Source of the DNA: an uncultured Eubacteriales bacterium
GTDB taxonomy: Bacteria > Bacillota > Clostridia > Christensenellales > Aristaeellaceae
Direction: 5' to 3'
NCBI GenBank assembly: GCA_902761755.1
Contig: CACWLP010000001.1
Coordinates: 96,690-160,689, forward strand
DNA: 64,000 bases
Each line of letters starts with the position of its first letter. The stretch's first letter is position 1. Below, one piece after another: positions 32,989 to 42,491 of the stretch. Below the pieces are notes generated by a model that saw nothing but the letters and a program-made list of their open reading frames with translations, was not told where the DNA came from and did no database searches. A program made the translations under genes and the position numbers.

Positions 32989-33695
32989 GCCAGCCCCTTC
33001 CCCGTCACGTAGCCATCATCATGGACGGCAACGGCCGCTGGGCCAAGGCCCACAAAATCAAAGTGGCCCTGGGGCACCGCAAGGGCGTGGAAGCCCTGCG
33101 GGCCATCATCCGGGAAAGCAGCGATCTGGGCATCGAGGCCCTTTCTTTGTACGCTTTCTCCACCGAAAACTGGCGCCGCAGCCCCCAGGAGGTTGCGGCG
33201 CTGATGGGGCTGCTGCTGGAATACTTCACCTCCGAGATTGACGAGCTGGACGAAAAAAACGTCCGCATCCGCATCCTGGGGGACAAGGACGGCATGCCGG
33301 ATAAGCAGCGCGCCGCCCTGATCAACGCGGAAGCGCGCACCCGGGACAATACGGGGCTGAACCTGAACCTCGCCATCAATTACGGCGGCCGGGCGGAGCT
33401 GGCCCGGGCGGCGCGGCTGCTGGCGGAAAAGGCGGTCCGGGGGGAAATTGCCCCGGAGGACATCGGCGAAGACGCCCTGGCGAACGAATTGTACACCGCC
33501 GGGCTGCCGGACGTGGATCTTTTGATCCGCACCAGCGGCGAAATGCGGTTGAGCAATTTCCTTTTGTATCAGTGCGCGTACGCGGAATTCCTGTTCCCGG
33601 AAACGCTGTGGCCGGATTTCGGCCTGGAGGATTATCACGCGGCCCTGGCCGCCTTCGCCGGGCGGGACAGGCGCTTTGGGGGGCGCAAAGCATGA
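32985..33695 (+). CDS. uppS: Isoprenyl transferase (undecaprenyl diphosphate synthase)
   Basis: This cis-prenyltransferase makes the C55 carrier lipid for peptidoglycan and other wall polymers by adding isopentenyl units to farnesyl diphosphate. The 236 residues include HVAIIMDGNGRWA with the catalytic Asp, the GHRKGVEALR phosphate loop, LSLYAFSTENWRRSPQEV, AINYGGRAEL and the C-terminal DLLIRTSGEMRLSNFLLYQ. The ATG at 32985 overlaps the small gene by 4 bases and has AGGAAAAGAGG upstream. Its stop overlaps cdsA. Confidence 0.96.
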   Translation: MSQPLPRHVAIIMDGNGRWAKAHKIKVALGHRKGVEALRAIIRESSDLGIEALSLYAFSTENWRRSPQEVAALMGLLLEYFTSEIDELDEKNVRIRILGDKDGMPDKQRAALINAEARTRDNTGLNLNLAINYGGRAELARAARLLAEKAVRGEIAPEDIGEDALANELYTAGLPDVDLLIRTSGEMRLSNFLLYQCAYAEFLFPETLWPDFGLEDYHAALAAFAGRDRRFGGRKA

Positions 33696-34501
33696 TGCAG
33701 AGAATCGTGACCGGGCTGTGCCTGGTGGCCTTGCTGGCCTTCGCCCTGTGGATGGGCGGATGGGTTTTTTCCATTTTATTTATGCTGTTCCTGTGCGCGG
33801 CCATGTACGAGATGCTCAAGGCACTCAAGCAAGCGGGGCACCGGATCGTGGAATGGCCCTGCTGGCTTTGCATGGCGGTGAGCCTGGTGCTTTTCAACGT
33901 GGCGGGCAGCGTGACGCTGCTGACGCCGCTGCTGGCGGGCACGTTTTTCCTGATTTCCGTCGTGGTCATTTTCCGCTCCGGCCCCACCCTGGAGGATACC
34001 CTGCTTTCCGCCATGCCGCTGCTGGCGGTGGCCATGCCGGGGATCTGCATGCTGGGGCTTCAAAACGCCCCGGATAAGCCCCTGTGGCTGCTGCTGACGC
34101 TGCTGGCCTTCGGCGTGCCCCTGGCCGGGGACACCCTGGCCTACTTTATCGGCAGCCGCATCGGGAAGAGGAAGCTCTGCCCCGAAGTGAGCCCCCATAA
34201 ATCCGTGGAGGGCGCCGTGGCCGGGCTGGTGGGCAGCATCCTGTTCGCGCTGGGCTGCGCCGGCGCGGTATCGGCCTTCGCCCCCATCCCCCCCTTCTGG
34301 CACTTCCCCCTCCTGGGGCTTGCCGGCGGCCTGGCGGGGCAGATGGGCGATCTGTTCGCTTCCCTGGTGAAGCGCCACTGCGGAGTCAAGGATTTCAGCA
34401 ATATTTTCCCCGGCCACGGCGGCGTGATGGACCGGCTGGACAGCGTGCTGTGGGCCACGGTGGTACTGTATATCTACCTGAATCTGATCATGATGGCATA
34501 A
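33692..34501 (+). CDS. cdsA: Phosphatidate cytidylyltransferase
   Basis: This membrane enzyme makes CDP-diacylglycerol from phosphatidate and CTP, and so feeds PgsA, encoded at 1354. The 269-residue protein is almost entirely hydrophobic helices. The CdsA signature lies at the C-terminus: SLVKRHCGVKDFSNIFPGHG with GVMDRLDS. Upstream, DTLAYFIGSRIGKRKLCPEV and SPHKSVEGAVAG are also typical. The ATG at 33692 overlaps the uppS stop (ATGA), so the shorter start is preferred over the longer frame inside uppS. Confidence 0.95.
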   Translation: MMQRIVTGLCLVALLAFALWMGGWVFSILFMLFLCAAMYEMLKALKQAGHRIVEWPCWLCMAVSLVLFNVAGSVTLLTPLLAGTFFLISVVVIFRSGPTLEDTLLSAMPLLAVAMPGICMLGLQNAPDKPLWLLLTLLAFGVPLAGDTLAYFIGSRIGKRKLCPEVSPHKSVEGAVAGLVGSILFALGCAGAVSAFAPIPPFWHFPLLGLAGGLAGQMGDLFASLVKRHCGVKDFSNIFPGHGGVMDRLDSVLWATVVLYIYLNLIMMA

Positions 34502-34528
34502 AACAGCCAATCCGCAAAGGAGGCGCGC

Positions 34529-35704
34529 ATGCGCGGCATCGCCATTCTGGGCAGCACCGGCTCCATCGGCCGGCAGGCCCTGCAGGTCATCTCCCTGCAC
34601 CCGGACCGCTTTTTTGTGACGGCCCTCACCGCCCACAAAAACGCGGCGCTTTTATTTGAGCAGGTCCGCGCCTTCCGGCCCCGGCTGGCGGCGCTCACCG
34701 GGGAGGAAGCGCCGGTGCCCCCGGATCTTTCCTTCTGCCAATTCCTTTTCGGGCCCGACGCCCTGGAAAAAACCGCCCGGATCGCCGAAGGCCGGGATGT
34801 GCTGGCCGCGGTGGTGGGCGTGGCGGGCCTCAAGGCCGTGATGGCCGCCCGGCAGACGGGCAAGCGGGTGCTGCTGGCCAACAAGGAAACCCTGGTGGCC
34901 GGGGGCGAAATGGTGACGGCCGCCTGCCGGCCCGACGAAAACGGCCCCACCCTGCTGCCCGTGGACAGCGAGCACAGCGCCATTTTCCAGTGCCTGCAGG
35001 GGGCGGGCCCCAACGCCTACGAAAAGATCCTGCTGACGGCCTCCGGCGGGCCCTTCCGCACCTGGGAAAAATCGCGGATGGAAAACGCCACCGTAGCGGA
35101 AGCCCTGGGCCATCCCACCTGGAGCATGGGCGCCAAGATCACCGTGGACAGCGCCAGCATGTTCAACAAGGCCCTGGAGATCATCGAAGCGAAATGGCTC
35201 TTTGACGCGAGGCCGGAGCAGATCCAGGTGGTGGTGCACCCCCAGTCCATCGTTCATTCCGCGGTGCAGTTCCGGGACGGGGCGGTGATCGCCCAGATGG
35301 GCGTGCCGGATATGCGGCTGCCCATCCTCTACGCCATGAGCTATCCGGAGCGGCTGGAGACCGGCGCGCCGGAATTGGATCTTTTCGCCCTGAACCGGCT
35401 GACCTTTGAAAGGCCCGACACGGAAAAATTCCCCGCCATCAATATGGCGTATCAGGCCCTGCGCGCCGGGGGCGCCGCCTGCTGCGTGCTCAACGCCGCC
35501 AACGAGGAGGCGTGCTTTTCCTTCCTCCGGGGCGAGATCCCCTTCGGCCGCATCCCGCAGGCGGTGGACGCCGCGCTGCAGAAGCACGGCCATCTGCCGG
35601 CCCGCACCCTCGATGAGATCGACCGGGCCGACGCCCTGGCCCGGGAGGAAGCCCGGCGGGCCCTCCGGGCTCCGGATGAAGGCGGAGGGAAACGCATAGG
35701 ATAA
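34529..35704 (+). CDS. dxr: 1-deoxy-D-xylulose 5-phosphate reductoisomerase
   Basis: This enzyme converts DXP to 2-C-methyl-D-erythritol 4-phosphate with NADPH, the committed step of the MEP pathway. The 391-residue length is standard. The NADPH site GSTGSIGRQAL is at the N-terminus. The conserved LANKETLVAGGEMV, PVDSEHSAIFQCLQG, LTASGGPFR, HPTWSMGAKITVDSASM and VHPQSIVHSAVQF motifs contribute the metal and substrate residues. The ATG follows AAAGGAGG. IspG, encoded two genes on, belongs to the same pathway, whose product feeds UppS. Confidence 0.97.
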   Translation: MRGIAILGSTGSIGRQALQVISLHPDRFFVTALTAHKNAALLFEQVRAFRPRLAALTGEEAPVPPDLSFCQFLFGPDALEKTARIAEGRDVLAAVVGVAGLKAVMAARQTGKRVLLANKETLVAGGEMVTAACRPDENGPTLLPVDSEHSAIFQCLQGAGPNAYEKILLTASGGPFRTWEKSRMENATVAEALGHPTWSMGAKITVDSASMFNKALEIIEAKWLFDARPEQIQVVVHPQSIVHSAVQFRDGAVIAQMGVPDMRLPILYAMSYPERLETGAPELDLFALNRLTFERPDTEKFPAINMAYQALRAGGAACCVLNAANEEACFSFLRGEIPFGRIPQAVDAALQKHGHLPARTLDEIDRADALAREEARRALRAPDEGGGKRIG

Positions 35705-35751
35705 AGACGGAGAACCCATGAACCGAACGCTCCGAAAGGGGGTATTCCCAC

Positions 35752-36846
35752 TTGCTGCTTTATATTCTGGCGGCGCTTCTGCTGCTGGGCATCCTGATCA
35801 CCATTCACGAGGGCGGGCATTTTTTCGCCGCCCGGCTGACGGGCATCCCCGTGAAGGAATTCGCCATCGGCTTCGGGCCCAAACTGCTCTCCTGGAAAAG
35901 CAAAAAGCATGACACCACGTTCTTCCTCCGGGCCATTCCCGCCGGCGGCTACTGCATGTTTTACGGCGAGGACGACATCGAGGGCACGGAAGCGAAAAAC
36001 GATCCCCGTTCCTTCGGCAATTACCCCGTATGGCGGCGGTTCGTGACGGTGCTGATGGGGCCGGGCATGAATTTCGTGCTGGCCCTGGCGGTGGCCTTCG
36101 TGCTGTGCTGGGCCGTGGGCGAGGACACCCAGGGATACTACGATTATTCCTGCATTTCCGCTGTTTCGGAAGGCGGCCCCGCGGATCAGGCGGGCCTGCT
36201 GCCCGGAGACGTATTCCTGGCCGTGAACGGCGAAGACGCCCTGGGAAGGGATGAAACGGGCACAAAGATGAAGCTGTCCGCGCTGATCGACGGCTTTGAC
36301 CCCGCCCAGGGCCCGCTGCGCGTCACGGTGCGCCGGGGAGAGGAAGAAATGACCGTATCCGTCGCGCCCGTTTACGATGCGCAGTACGGCCGCTACATGC
36401 TGGGCGTCAATCTCAACACCGGCTACCACCCGGTCTACACCCCCGTGACGCCGGGCCGGGCGCTGTATCTGGCCGCGGATTACTGCGTGCAGGCCGGGGG
36501 CGCCATCCTTTCCTCCCTCCGGGACCTGATCACCACCGGCCGCGGCTTTGAGGAAAGCGCCGGCCCCGTGGGCATCGTGCAGCTGATCGCGGAGGAAACA
36601 AAGCGCACCGGCCTTGCCGCGTATACGGAGCTGCTGGTGCTGATCTCGGTGAACCTGGGGCTGTTCAATCTCCTGCCCATTCCCGGGCTGGACGGCAGCC
36701 GCCTGGTGTTCCTGGCCGTGGAAGGCGTCCGCCGCAAGCCCATTCCCCGGAAATGGGAGGCTTATGTGCACACGGCGGGCTTCATACTCCTGATGGGGCT
36801 GATGATCGTCCTGACCTATAAAGACCTGCTGCGTCTCTTCCGCTGA
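35752..36846 (+). CDS. rseP: RIP metalloprotease RseP (site-2 protease)
   Basis: An intramembrane zinc protease that cleaves membrane-bound regulators such as anti-sigma factors. The 364 residues include the active-site HEGGH in the first helix (about residues 20-24) and FAIGFGPKL, then a PDZ domain (about 110-205, with GGPADQAGLLPGDVFLAVNG). The second zinc motif LFNLLPIPGLDGSRLV is in the C-terminal helices. The start is the TTG at 35752, positioned behind AAAGGGGG; no ATG fits. An ECF sigma/anti-sigma pair elsewhere in this window (59153-60372) is a possible client, but that is speculation. Confidence 0.93.
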   Translation: MLLYILAALLLLGILITIHEGGHFFAARLTGIPVKEFAIGFGPKLLSWKSKKHDTTFFLRAIPAGGYCMFYGEDDIEGTEAKNDPRSFGNYPVWRRFVTVLMGPGMNFVLALAVAFVLCWAVGEDTQGYYDYSCISAVSEGGPADQAGLLPGDVFLAVNGEDALGRDETGTKMKLSALIDGFDPAQGPLRVTVRRGEEEMTVSVAPVYDAQYGRYMLGVNLNTGYHPVYTPVTPGRALYLAADYCVQAGGAILSSLRDLITTGRGFEESAGPVGIVQLIAEETKRTGLAAYTELLVLISVNLGLFNLLPIPGLDGSRLVFLAVEGVRRKPIPRKWEAYVHTAGFILLMGLMIVLTYKDLLRLFR

Positions 36847-36883
36847 GCGGAAAAAACGCGGCATACGAAAGGAAAGATCTCTG

Positions 36884-37945
36884 ATGGCAGCCACAAAGCA
36901 AGTGCGGGCGGGCGGCGTTCTCATCGGCGGCGGCGCGCCGGTATCCGTCCAGTCCATGACCAATACCGACACCCGGGATGTGAACGCCACCCTGGAGCAG
37001 ATCAAGGCCCTGGCCGCCGCCGGGTGCGATCTGGTGCGGGTCTCGGTGTACGACCGGGCCTGCGCCGGGGCGGTGAAACGCCTGGTGGAGCTCAGCCCCG
37101 TGCCCCTGGTGGCGGACATCCATTTCGACCACACCCTGGCCATCGCCGCCATGGAAAACGGCATCCACAAGCTGCGCATCAACCCAGGCAACATCGGCTC
37201 GGCGGAGAACGTGCGCCGGGTGGCGGACTGCGCCAAGGCCCACGGCGTGCCCATCCGCGTGGGGGTGAACGCCGGATCCCTGGAAAAGGACATTGTGGAG
37301 AAGTACGGCGGGGCCACGCCGGAGGGCATGGTGGAAAGCGCCCTGCGCCACATCCGGCTGCTGGAGGAAGCGCACTTTGACGACATCGTGATTTCCCTGA
37401 AGGCCAGCGACGTGCCCACCACCGTGCGGGCTTACCGCCTGATGCACGATACCTGCGATTATCCCCTGCACCTGGGGGTCACCGAAGCCGGGCTGCCGGG
37501 GCTGGGCACGGTGAAGAGCGCCATCGGCATCGGCTCGCTCCTGCTGGACGGCATCGGAGATACCATCCGCGTCTCCCTCACCGGCGATCCCGTCAACGAG
37601 CCCCGGGCCGCCCTGGACATCCTGCGGGCGCTGGGCCTGCGCCGGGGCATCCGCTTCGTTTCCTGCCCCACCTGCGGCCGCACCCAGATCGACGTGGAGC
37701 AGATCGCCAGCCGGGTGCAGAAGGAATTTGCCGACGTGGACAAGCCCGTCACCGTGGCCGTCATGGGCTGCGTGGTCAACGGCCCCGGGGAAGCCCGGGA
37801 CGCGGACATCGCCCTGTGTGGCGGCAAGGACTGCGGCGCGCTTTACGTCCGGGGCAAATTCATCCGCAAAATGACGGGAGCGCTGGATGAAGAATTTGTC
37901 CGGGCCGTCCGGGAATACCTGGGCCGGGATGCGGCCGAAAGGTAA
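36884..37945 (+). CDS. ispG: 4-hydroxy-3-methylbut-2-en-1-yl diphosphate synthase (IspG/GcpE)
   Basis: This [4Fe-4S] enzyme of the MEP pathway makes HMBPP from MEcPP. The 353-residue short form lacks the plant insert. Motifs are VSVQSMTNTDTRDV, VADIHFDHTLAI, KLRINPGNIGS, HLGVTEAGLPG and the cluster ligands SCPTCGRTQ, with the third Cys in VMGCVVNGPGEARDADI. The ATG follows AAAGGAAAG. It lies between rseP and polC, as in many Firmicutes. Confidence 0.96.
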   Translation: MAATKQVRAGGVLIGGGAPVSVQSMTNTDTRDVNATLEQIKALAAAGCDLVRVSVYDRACAGAVKRLVELSPVPLVADIHFDHTLAIAAMENGIHKLRINPGNIGSAENVRRVADCAKAHGVPIRVGVNAGSLEKDIVEKYGGATPEGMVESALRHIRLLEEAHFDDIVISLKASDVPTTVRAYRLMHDTCDYPLHLGVTEAGLPGLGTVKSAIGIGSLLLDGIGDTIRVSLTGDPVNEPRAALDILRALGLRRGIRFVSCPTCGRTQIDVEQIASRVQKEFADVDKPVTVAVMGCVVNGPGEARDADIALCGGKDCGALYVRGKFIRKMTGALDEEFVRAVREYLGRDAAER

Positions 37946-38000
37946 AAACCGCCCCGGGAAGCTTCCCTGCTAACGAATCAAAGGATGACGGAATCACAGC

Positions 38001-41000
38001 ATGACATACGATGAATTGCTCCGCGCCGTATCGGAAGCCCTGCCCGAAACCGAGGGCAAGCTGGCCATCGAGCGAGTGCGCTATGTGAAAAGCGAAAACA
38101 AGGCGTACATCTCTTTTCTCTCCGATATCCTCATCGGGGAGAAGGGCTTTTTCGAGATTAAAAAAACCCTGGCCCGGGCTTTTCCGGGGCTGAATTTTTC
38201 CCTGCGCATCGCCTCTCCCGGCCTGGCCAAAGAATTTCTCCAGAACCCGGACAAATACTGTGCGCCCCTCAACAATTTCCTCATCCGCCGCTTTCCCGCC
38301 GCGGCCTCCTGGGAATTCGACCTGCGCTGGACCCCGGGAAACGGCCGGGTAACGCTGGAGACTCCGGACGAGTTTTCCCGCTATTTCCTGGAAAGGGCCG
38401 GCGCCCGGGAGCAGCTGGCCACCGCCATCAAGGATGTGTTCCGGGTGGAAACGGAGGTGCTGCTCAAGGTCCGCGGCGACGAGGAAAAGCGGCTGCAGGC
38501 CCTGCGGCAGGAGCGCCAGGAGCAGGACCGGGTGGCGGCGGAGCGGGCCCAGCGCTACGAGGAGATCGCCGCCCAGATCCAGGAAAAGCCCAAGGAAAAG
38601 GACCCGCGCATCAAAGGCCGGGCCATCGCCGATCCGCCGGTGCCCATTTCGGAGCTCACCGACGATACCGGCGCCGCCGTGATCCGGGGCAAGGTGCTCT
38701 CCGTGGAGGATAAGGAGATCTCCGGCGGAGAAATGGTGCTGCTCACCTTCCTGGTGACGGATTTTACCAGCACCATCCGCTGCAAGGCCTTCCTGCGCTA
38801 CCGTCCCCGCCGCCGCAAGGACGAGGAGGACGCCCCGCCCATCACCGAGGAAGAACGGGAGACCGTGCGGAAAGTGGTCAAGGCCGTGAAGCCCGGCATG
38901 GGCGTCCTGGTCCGCGGCGACACCCAATACGACAACTATGCCCATGAAACCACCCTGATGGTGCGGGATATTTCCGCCTGCACCCTGCCCAAACGGGAGG
39001 ATAAAGCGGAAGAAAAGCGGATCGAGCTGCATCTGCACACCCAGATGAGCAACATGGACGCCGTTTCCTCCGCCACCGCCCTGATCCAGCGGGCGGCGGA
39101 ATGGGGCCACGAGGCCATCGCGGTCACGGACCACGGGGTGGCGCAGGCCTTCCCGGAAGCCTTCGGCGCGGCGAAAAAATACGGCGTCAAGCTGCTGCCC
39201 GGGGTGGAAGGATACCTGACGGACGACGATACCGCCGTCACCGGCGACCGGGAATGGGGCCTGGACGACCCCATCATCGTGCTGGACTTTGAAACCACCG
39301 GCCTGAACACCTCGAAGGACCGCATCATCGAAATCGGCGCGGTGAAGCTGCAGGGCGGCCACGTGGTGGATTCCTTCGGGGAGCTGGTGAACCCCGGGAT
39401 GCTGCTGCCTTCCAAAATCACCGAAATCACCCACATTTCCGATCAGATGCTGCGGGACAAGCCCGCCGCCGCGGAGCTGCTGCCCCGGCTGCTCCAGTTC
39501 ATGGACGGCTGCCCCATCGCCGCCCACAACGCCAAATTTGACTGCGCGGTGCTGGAAAGCGAGCTCAAGCGCCTGAACCTGACTTACGACGCGCCCCAGG
39601 TGGACACCCTGACCCTGGCCAGGAAGCTGTACCCCGAGCTCAAATCCCACCGGCTGGTCTCGGTGTGCAAGCGCCTGGGCGTTTCCCTCAAGGACGCCCA
39701 CCGGGCCGTCAACGACGCCGCCGCCACCGCCCAGTGCCTGGCCAGGATGATCGACGAGGCAAAGAAAAAGGGCGCCAAAACCCTGCGGGACCTGAACGAC
39801 GTGGGCGCGGGCTGCACCCTGGGCAATTCCTGGCATATCGTGCTGCTGGCCGCCAGCCAGGACGGCATGACCAACCTGAACCACATGATCTCCGAATCCC
39901 ACCTCAAATACTTCCGCCGCCGGCCCCATATTCCCCGGTCCCTGCTGCAGAAGTACCGCAAGGACGTGATCGTGGGCTCCGCCTGCGAAGCCGGGGAGCT
40001 GTACAGCGCCATGGTGGACGGGGCGACGGACGAAAAGCTGGCCCGGATCGCCCGGTTTTACGATTATCTGGAGATCCAGCCCATCGGCAACAACGAATTC
40101 CTCATCCGGGAAGGCCGGGTGGACAGCGTGAAGACCCTGCAGGAATACAACAAGCGCATCGTGCGCCTGGGGGAAAAGCTGGGCATCCCCGTGTGCGCCA
40201 CCGGCGACGTGCATTTCCTGGATCCGGAGGACAAGATTTTCCGCTCCATCATCCAGGCGGGCCAGGGCTACGCCGACGCGGACAATCAGCCGCCCCTGTA
40301 TTTCAAAACCACCAACGAAATGCTGCAGGAATTCAAATACCTGGGGAAGGAAAAGGCCTACGAGGTCGTCATCAAAAACCCCAAGCTCATCGCTTCCCGG
40401 ATCGGGGAAGTGAACCTTTTCCCCAAGCACCCCGAGGGTAAAACCACCTTCTCCCCCTTCTGGCCGGAAGCCGAGCAGGATATCAAGGATCTGACCTACG
40501 GCACCGCCCACCGCCTCTACGGCGACGACCTGCCCGAAATCGTCAGCAAACGCATCGACAAAGAGCTGTCCGCCATCGTGGGCTACGGCTACTGCACGCT
40601 GTATTCCATCGCCCAGAAGCTGGTGAAAAAATCCCTGGCGGACGGGTACGTGGTGGGCAGCCGCGGCAGCGTAGGCTCCTCCTTCGTGGCGTTTTTGACC
40701 GGGATCACCGAAATCAATTCCCTGCCGCCCCATTACCGGTGCGAGCACTGCCGGAAGGCGGATTTCGACGTGCCGCCCCAGTACACCATCGGCGTGGACC
40801 TGCCGGATAAGAACTGCCCCGTCTGCGGCAGGCCGCTGGTCAAGGACGGCTTCGATATCCCCTTCGAGGCGTTCCTGGGCTTCAAGGGCGACAAGGTGCC
40901 GGATATCGATTTGAATTTCTCCGGCGAATACCAGCCCCGGGCCCATCAATACGTCAAGGACCTCTTCGGCGAGGAATACGTCTTCCGGGCCGGCACCATC

Positions 41001-42326
41001 GGCACCCTGGCGGAAAAGACCGCCTACGGCTACGTGCTCAAATACCTGGAGGAAAGAAACCTCACCGTTTCCGAAGCGGAAAAGGACCGGCTGGCCCAGG
41101 GCTGCGTGGGCGTCAAGCGCACCACCGGCCAGCACCCCGCCGGCATGGTGGTGCTGCCCAAGGAATACGATATCTGCCAGTTCACCGCCGTGCAGCACCC
41201 CGCCGATGATATGGAATCCCAGACCGTCACCACCCACTACGATTTCGGCTCCATGCACGATATCCTGGTGAAGCTGGACATCCTGGGCCACGACGATCCC
41301 ACCATGCTGCACATGCTGGAGGAGCTCACCGGCGTCAATTTCAGAAAGATCCCCCTGGACGATAAAAAGGTGATGAGCCTGTTTTCCTCCCCGGAGGCCC
41401 TGGGGGTCACCCCGGAGGAGATCGGCTGCAATACGGGCACCTTCGGCGTCCCCGAAATGGGCACCACCTTCGTTCGCCAGATGCTGGAGGACACCCATCC
41501 CTCCACCATGCAGGAGCTGATCCGCATTTCCGGCCTTTCCCACGGCACCGACGTATGGCTGGGCAACGCCAAGGACCTGATCGACCAAGGCGTCGTGCCC
41601 CTCAGCCAGTGCCTGTGCACCCGCGAGGACATCATGAACCAGCTGATGCAGATGGGCGTGCCCGCAAAAATGGCCTTCGACACCATGGAATCCGTCCGCA
41701 AGGGCCGGGGGCTGAAGCCCGAAATGGTGGAGGCCATGCACGAGCATAACGTGCCCGCCTGGGTGGAAGACAGCTGCCGCAAGATCAAGTACATGTTCCC
41801 CAAGGGCCATGCCGCCGCCTACGTCACCATGGCCCTGCGGGTGGCCTACTATAAGGTGTATTACCCCCTGGCGTACTACGCCGCTTACTTCACCATCCGC
41901 GGCGATGGCTTCGACGCCTGCACCATGATCCTGCCCATCGAGCAGATCCGGCAGAAGCTCAGCGAAATGTACCAGCTGGACCAGGAAAAGAAAACCACCG
42001 CCAAGGACAAGGATTCCATCACCGCCCTGGAGATGGTGCTGGAAATGATGGCCCGGGGCTATTCCTTCCTGCCGGCGGATCTGTACAAGAGCGATGTCCG
42101 GCGCTTCCTCCCCGAAGGGGATCATTCCCTGCGGGTACCCTTCACCGCGCTGGGCGGCCTGGGCGAAGCCGCGGCCCAGGGCATCGTGGACGCCCGGCAC
42201 GATCCCTTCATCTCCGTGGAGGACCTGAAAAACCGGGGCAAGGTTTCCTCCGCCGTGCTGGACCTGCTGCGGGAGCACGGCTGTCTGGAGGGCCTGGCGG
42301 AAACCAATCAAGTCACCCTATTCTGA
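38001..42326 (+). CDS. polC: DNA polymerase III alpha subunit, Gram-positive type PolC
   Basis: The replicative polymerase of low-GC-type Gram-positives, 1441 residues, full length. An N-terminal domain is followed by an OB fold (about 225-275), then the PHP domain interrupted by the proofreading exonuclease, which identifies PolC rather than DnaE. The PHP domain begins at ELHLHTQMSNMDAVSSA with AVTDHGVAQAF. The DEDDh exonuclease (about 425-590) shows VLDFETTGLN, HNAKFDCAVLE and HRAVNDAAATAQ. Polymerase motifs are GSRGSVGSSFVAFLTGITEI, the zinc cysteines in HYRCEHC and CPVCGRPL, and the catalytic KVPDIDLNFSGE. The ATG has only a weak AAAGGA. It closes the frr cluster. Confidence 0.97.
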   Translation: MTYDELLRAVSEALPETEGKLAIERVRYVKSENKAYISFLSDILIGEKGFFEIKKTLARAFPGLNFSLRIASPGLAKEFLQNPDKYCAPLNNFLIRRFPAAASWEFDLRWTPGNGRVTLETPDEFSRYFLERAGAREQLATAIKDVFRVETEVLLKVRGDEEKRLQALRQERQEQDRVAAERAQRYEEIAAQIQEKPKEKDPRIKGRAIADPPVPISELTDDTGAAVIRGKVLSVEDKEISGGEMVLLTFLVTDFTSTIRCKAFLRYRPRRRKDEEDAPPITEEERETVRKVVKAVKPGMGVLVRGDTQYDNYAHETTLMVRDISACTLPKREDKAEEKRIELHLHTQMSNMDAVSSATALIQRAAEWGHEAIAVTDHGVAQAFPEAFGAAKKYGVKLLPGVEGYLTDDDTAVTGDREWGLDDPIIVLDFETTGLNTSKDRIIEIGAVKLQGGHVVDSFGELVNPGMLLPSKITEITHISDQMLRDKPAAAELLPRLLQFMDGCPIAAHNAKFDCAVLESELKRLNLTYDAPQVDTLTLARKLYPELKSHRLVSVCKRLGVSLKDAHRAVNDAAATAQCLARMIDEAKKKGAKTLRDLNDVGAGCTLGNSWHIVLLAASQDGMTNLNHMISESHLKYFRRRPHIPRSLLQKYRKDVIVGSACEAGELYSAMVDGATDEKLARIARFYDYLEIQPIGNNEFLIREGRVDSVKTLQEYNKRIVRLGEKLGIPVCATGDVHFLDPEDKIFRSIIQAGQGYADADNQPPLYFKTTNEMLQEFKYLGKEKAYEVVIKNPKLIASRIGEVNLFPKHPEGKTTFSPFWPEAEQDIKDLTYGTAHRLYGDDLPEIVSKRIDKELSAIVGYGYCTLYSIAQKLVKKSLADGYVVGSRGSVGSSFVAFLTGITEINSLPPHYRCEHCRKADFDVPPQYTIGVDLPDKNCPVCGRPLVKDGFDIPFEAFLGFKGDKVPDIDLNFSGEYQPRAHQYVKDLFGEEYVFRAGTIGTLAEKTAYGYVLKYLEERNLTVSEAEKDRLAQGCVGVKRTTGQHPAGMVVLPKEYDICQFTAVQHPADDMESQTVTTHYDFGSMHDILVKLDILGHDDPTMLHMLEELTGVNFRKIPLDDKKVMSLFSSPEALGVTPEEIGCNTGTFGVPEMGTTFVRQMLEDTHPSTMQELIRISGLSHGTDVWLGNAKDLIDQGVVPLSQCLCTREDIMNQLMQMGVPAKMAFDTMESVRKGRGLKPEMVEAMHEHNVPAWVEDSCRKIKYMFPKGHAAAYVTMALRVAYYKVYYPLAYYAAYFTIRGDGFDACTMILPIEQIRQKLSEMYQLDQEKKTTAKDKDSITALEMVLEMMARGYSFLPADLYKSDVRRFLPEGDHSLRVPFTALGGLGEAAAQGIVDARHDPFISVEDLKNRGKVSSAVLDLLREHGCLEGLAETNQVTLF

Positions 42327-42330
42327 GTTG

Positions 42331-42360
42331 GTCCGCGCGCCTCTCACCGGGGAGGCGCGC
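42331..42360. repeat. Dispersed palindromic repeat, copy 3
   Basis: GCGCGCCTC (42335-42343) and GAGGCGCGC (42352-42360) form the same palindrome as in the 14711-14885 repeats, in inverted orientation. Confidence 0.7.
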
Positions 42361-42436
42361 TACTGTTCTATGTCTCTTGTGTGCCCTCCGCCGCCCCGTT
42401 CGGCGCGGCTCCGGTGCGGGGCCGCGTGCAATGAAA

Positions 42437-42482
42437 ACAACTGCGAAGCTCGGGCTTGTCCCGGCTCCGCAGTTTTCGTTTT
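42437..42482. terminator. Bidirectional terminator between polC and the rseC-like gene
   Basis: AACTGCG (42439-42445) pairs with CGCAGTT (42468-42474), with further inner pairs. T-rich tracts follow in both directions, so it can serve the convergent genes on either side. Confidence 0.65.
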
Positions 42483-42491
42483 TCCCGTTTT

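Noticed and set aside
37860-42311. Minus-strand open frame of 1483 codons opposite ispG and polC
   Set aside because: It is a shadow of polC with no ribosome site and a composition typical of antisense GC-rich frames.
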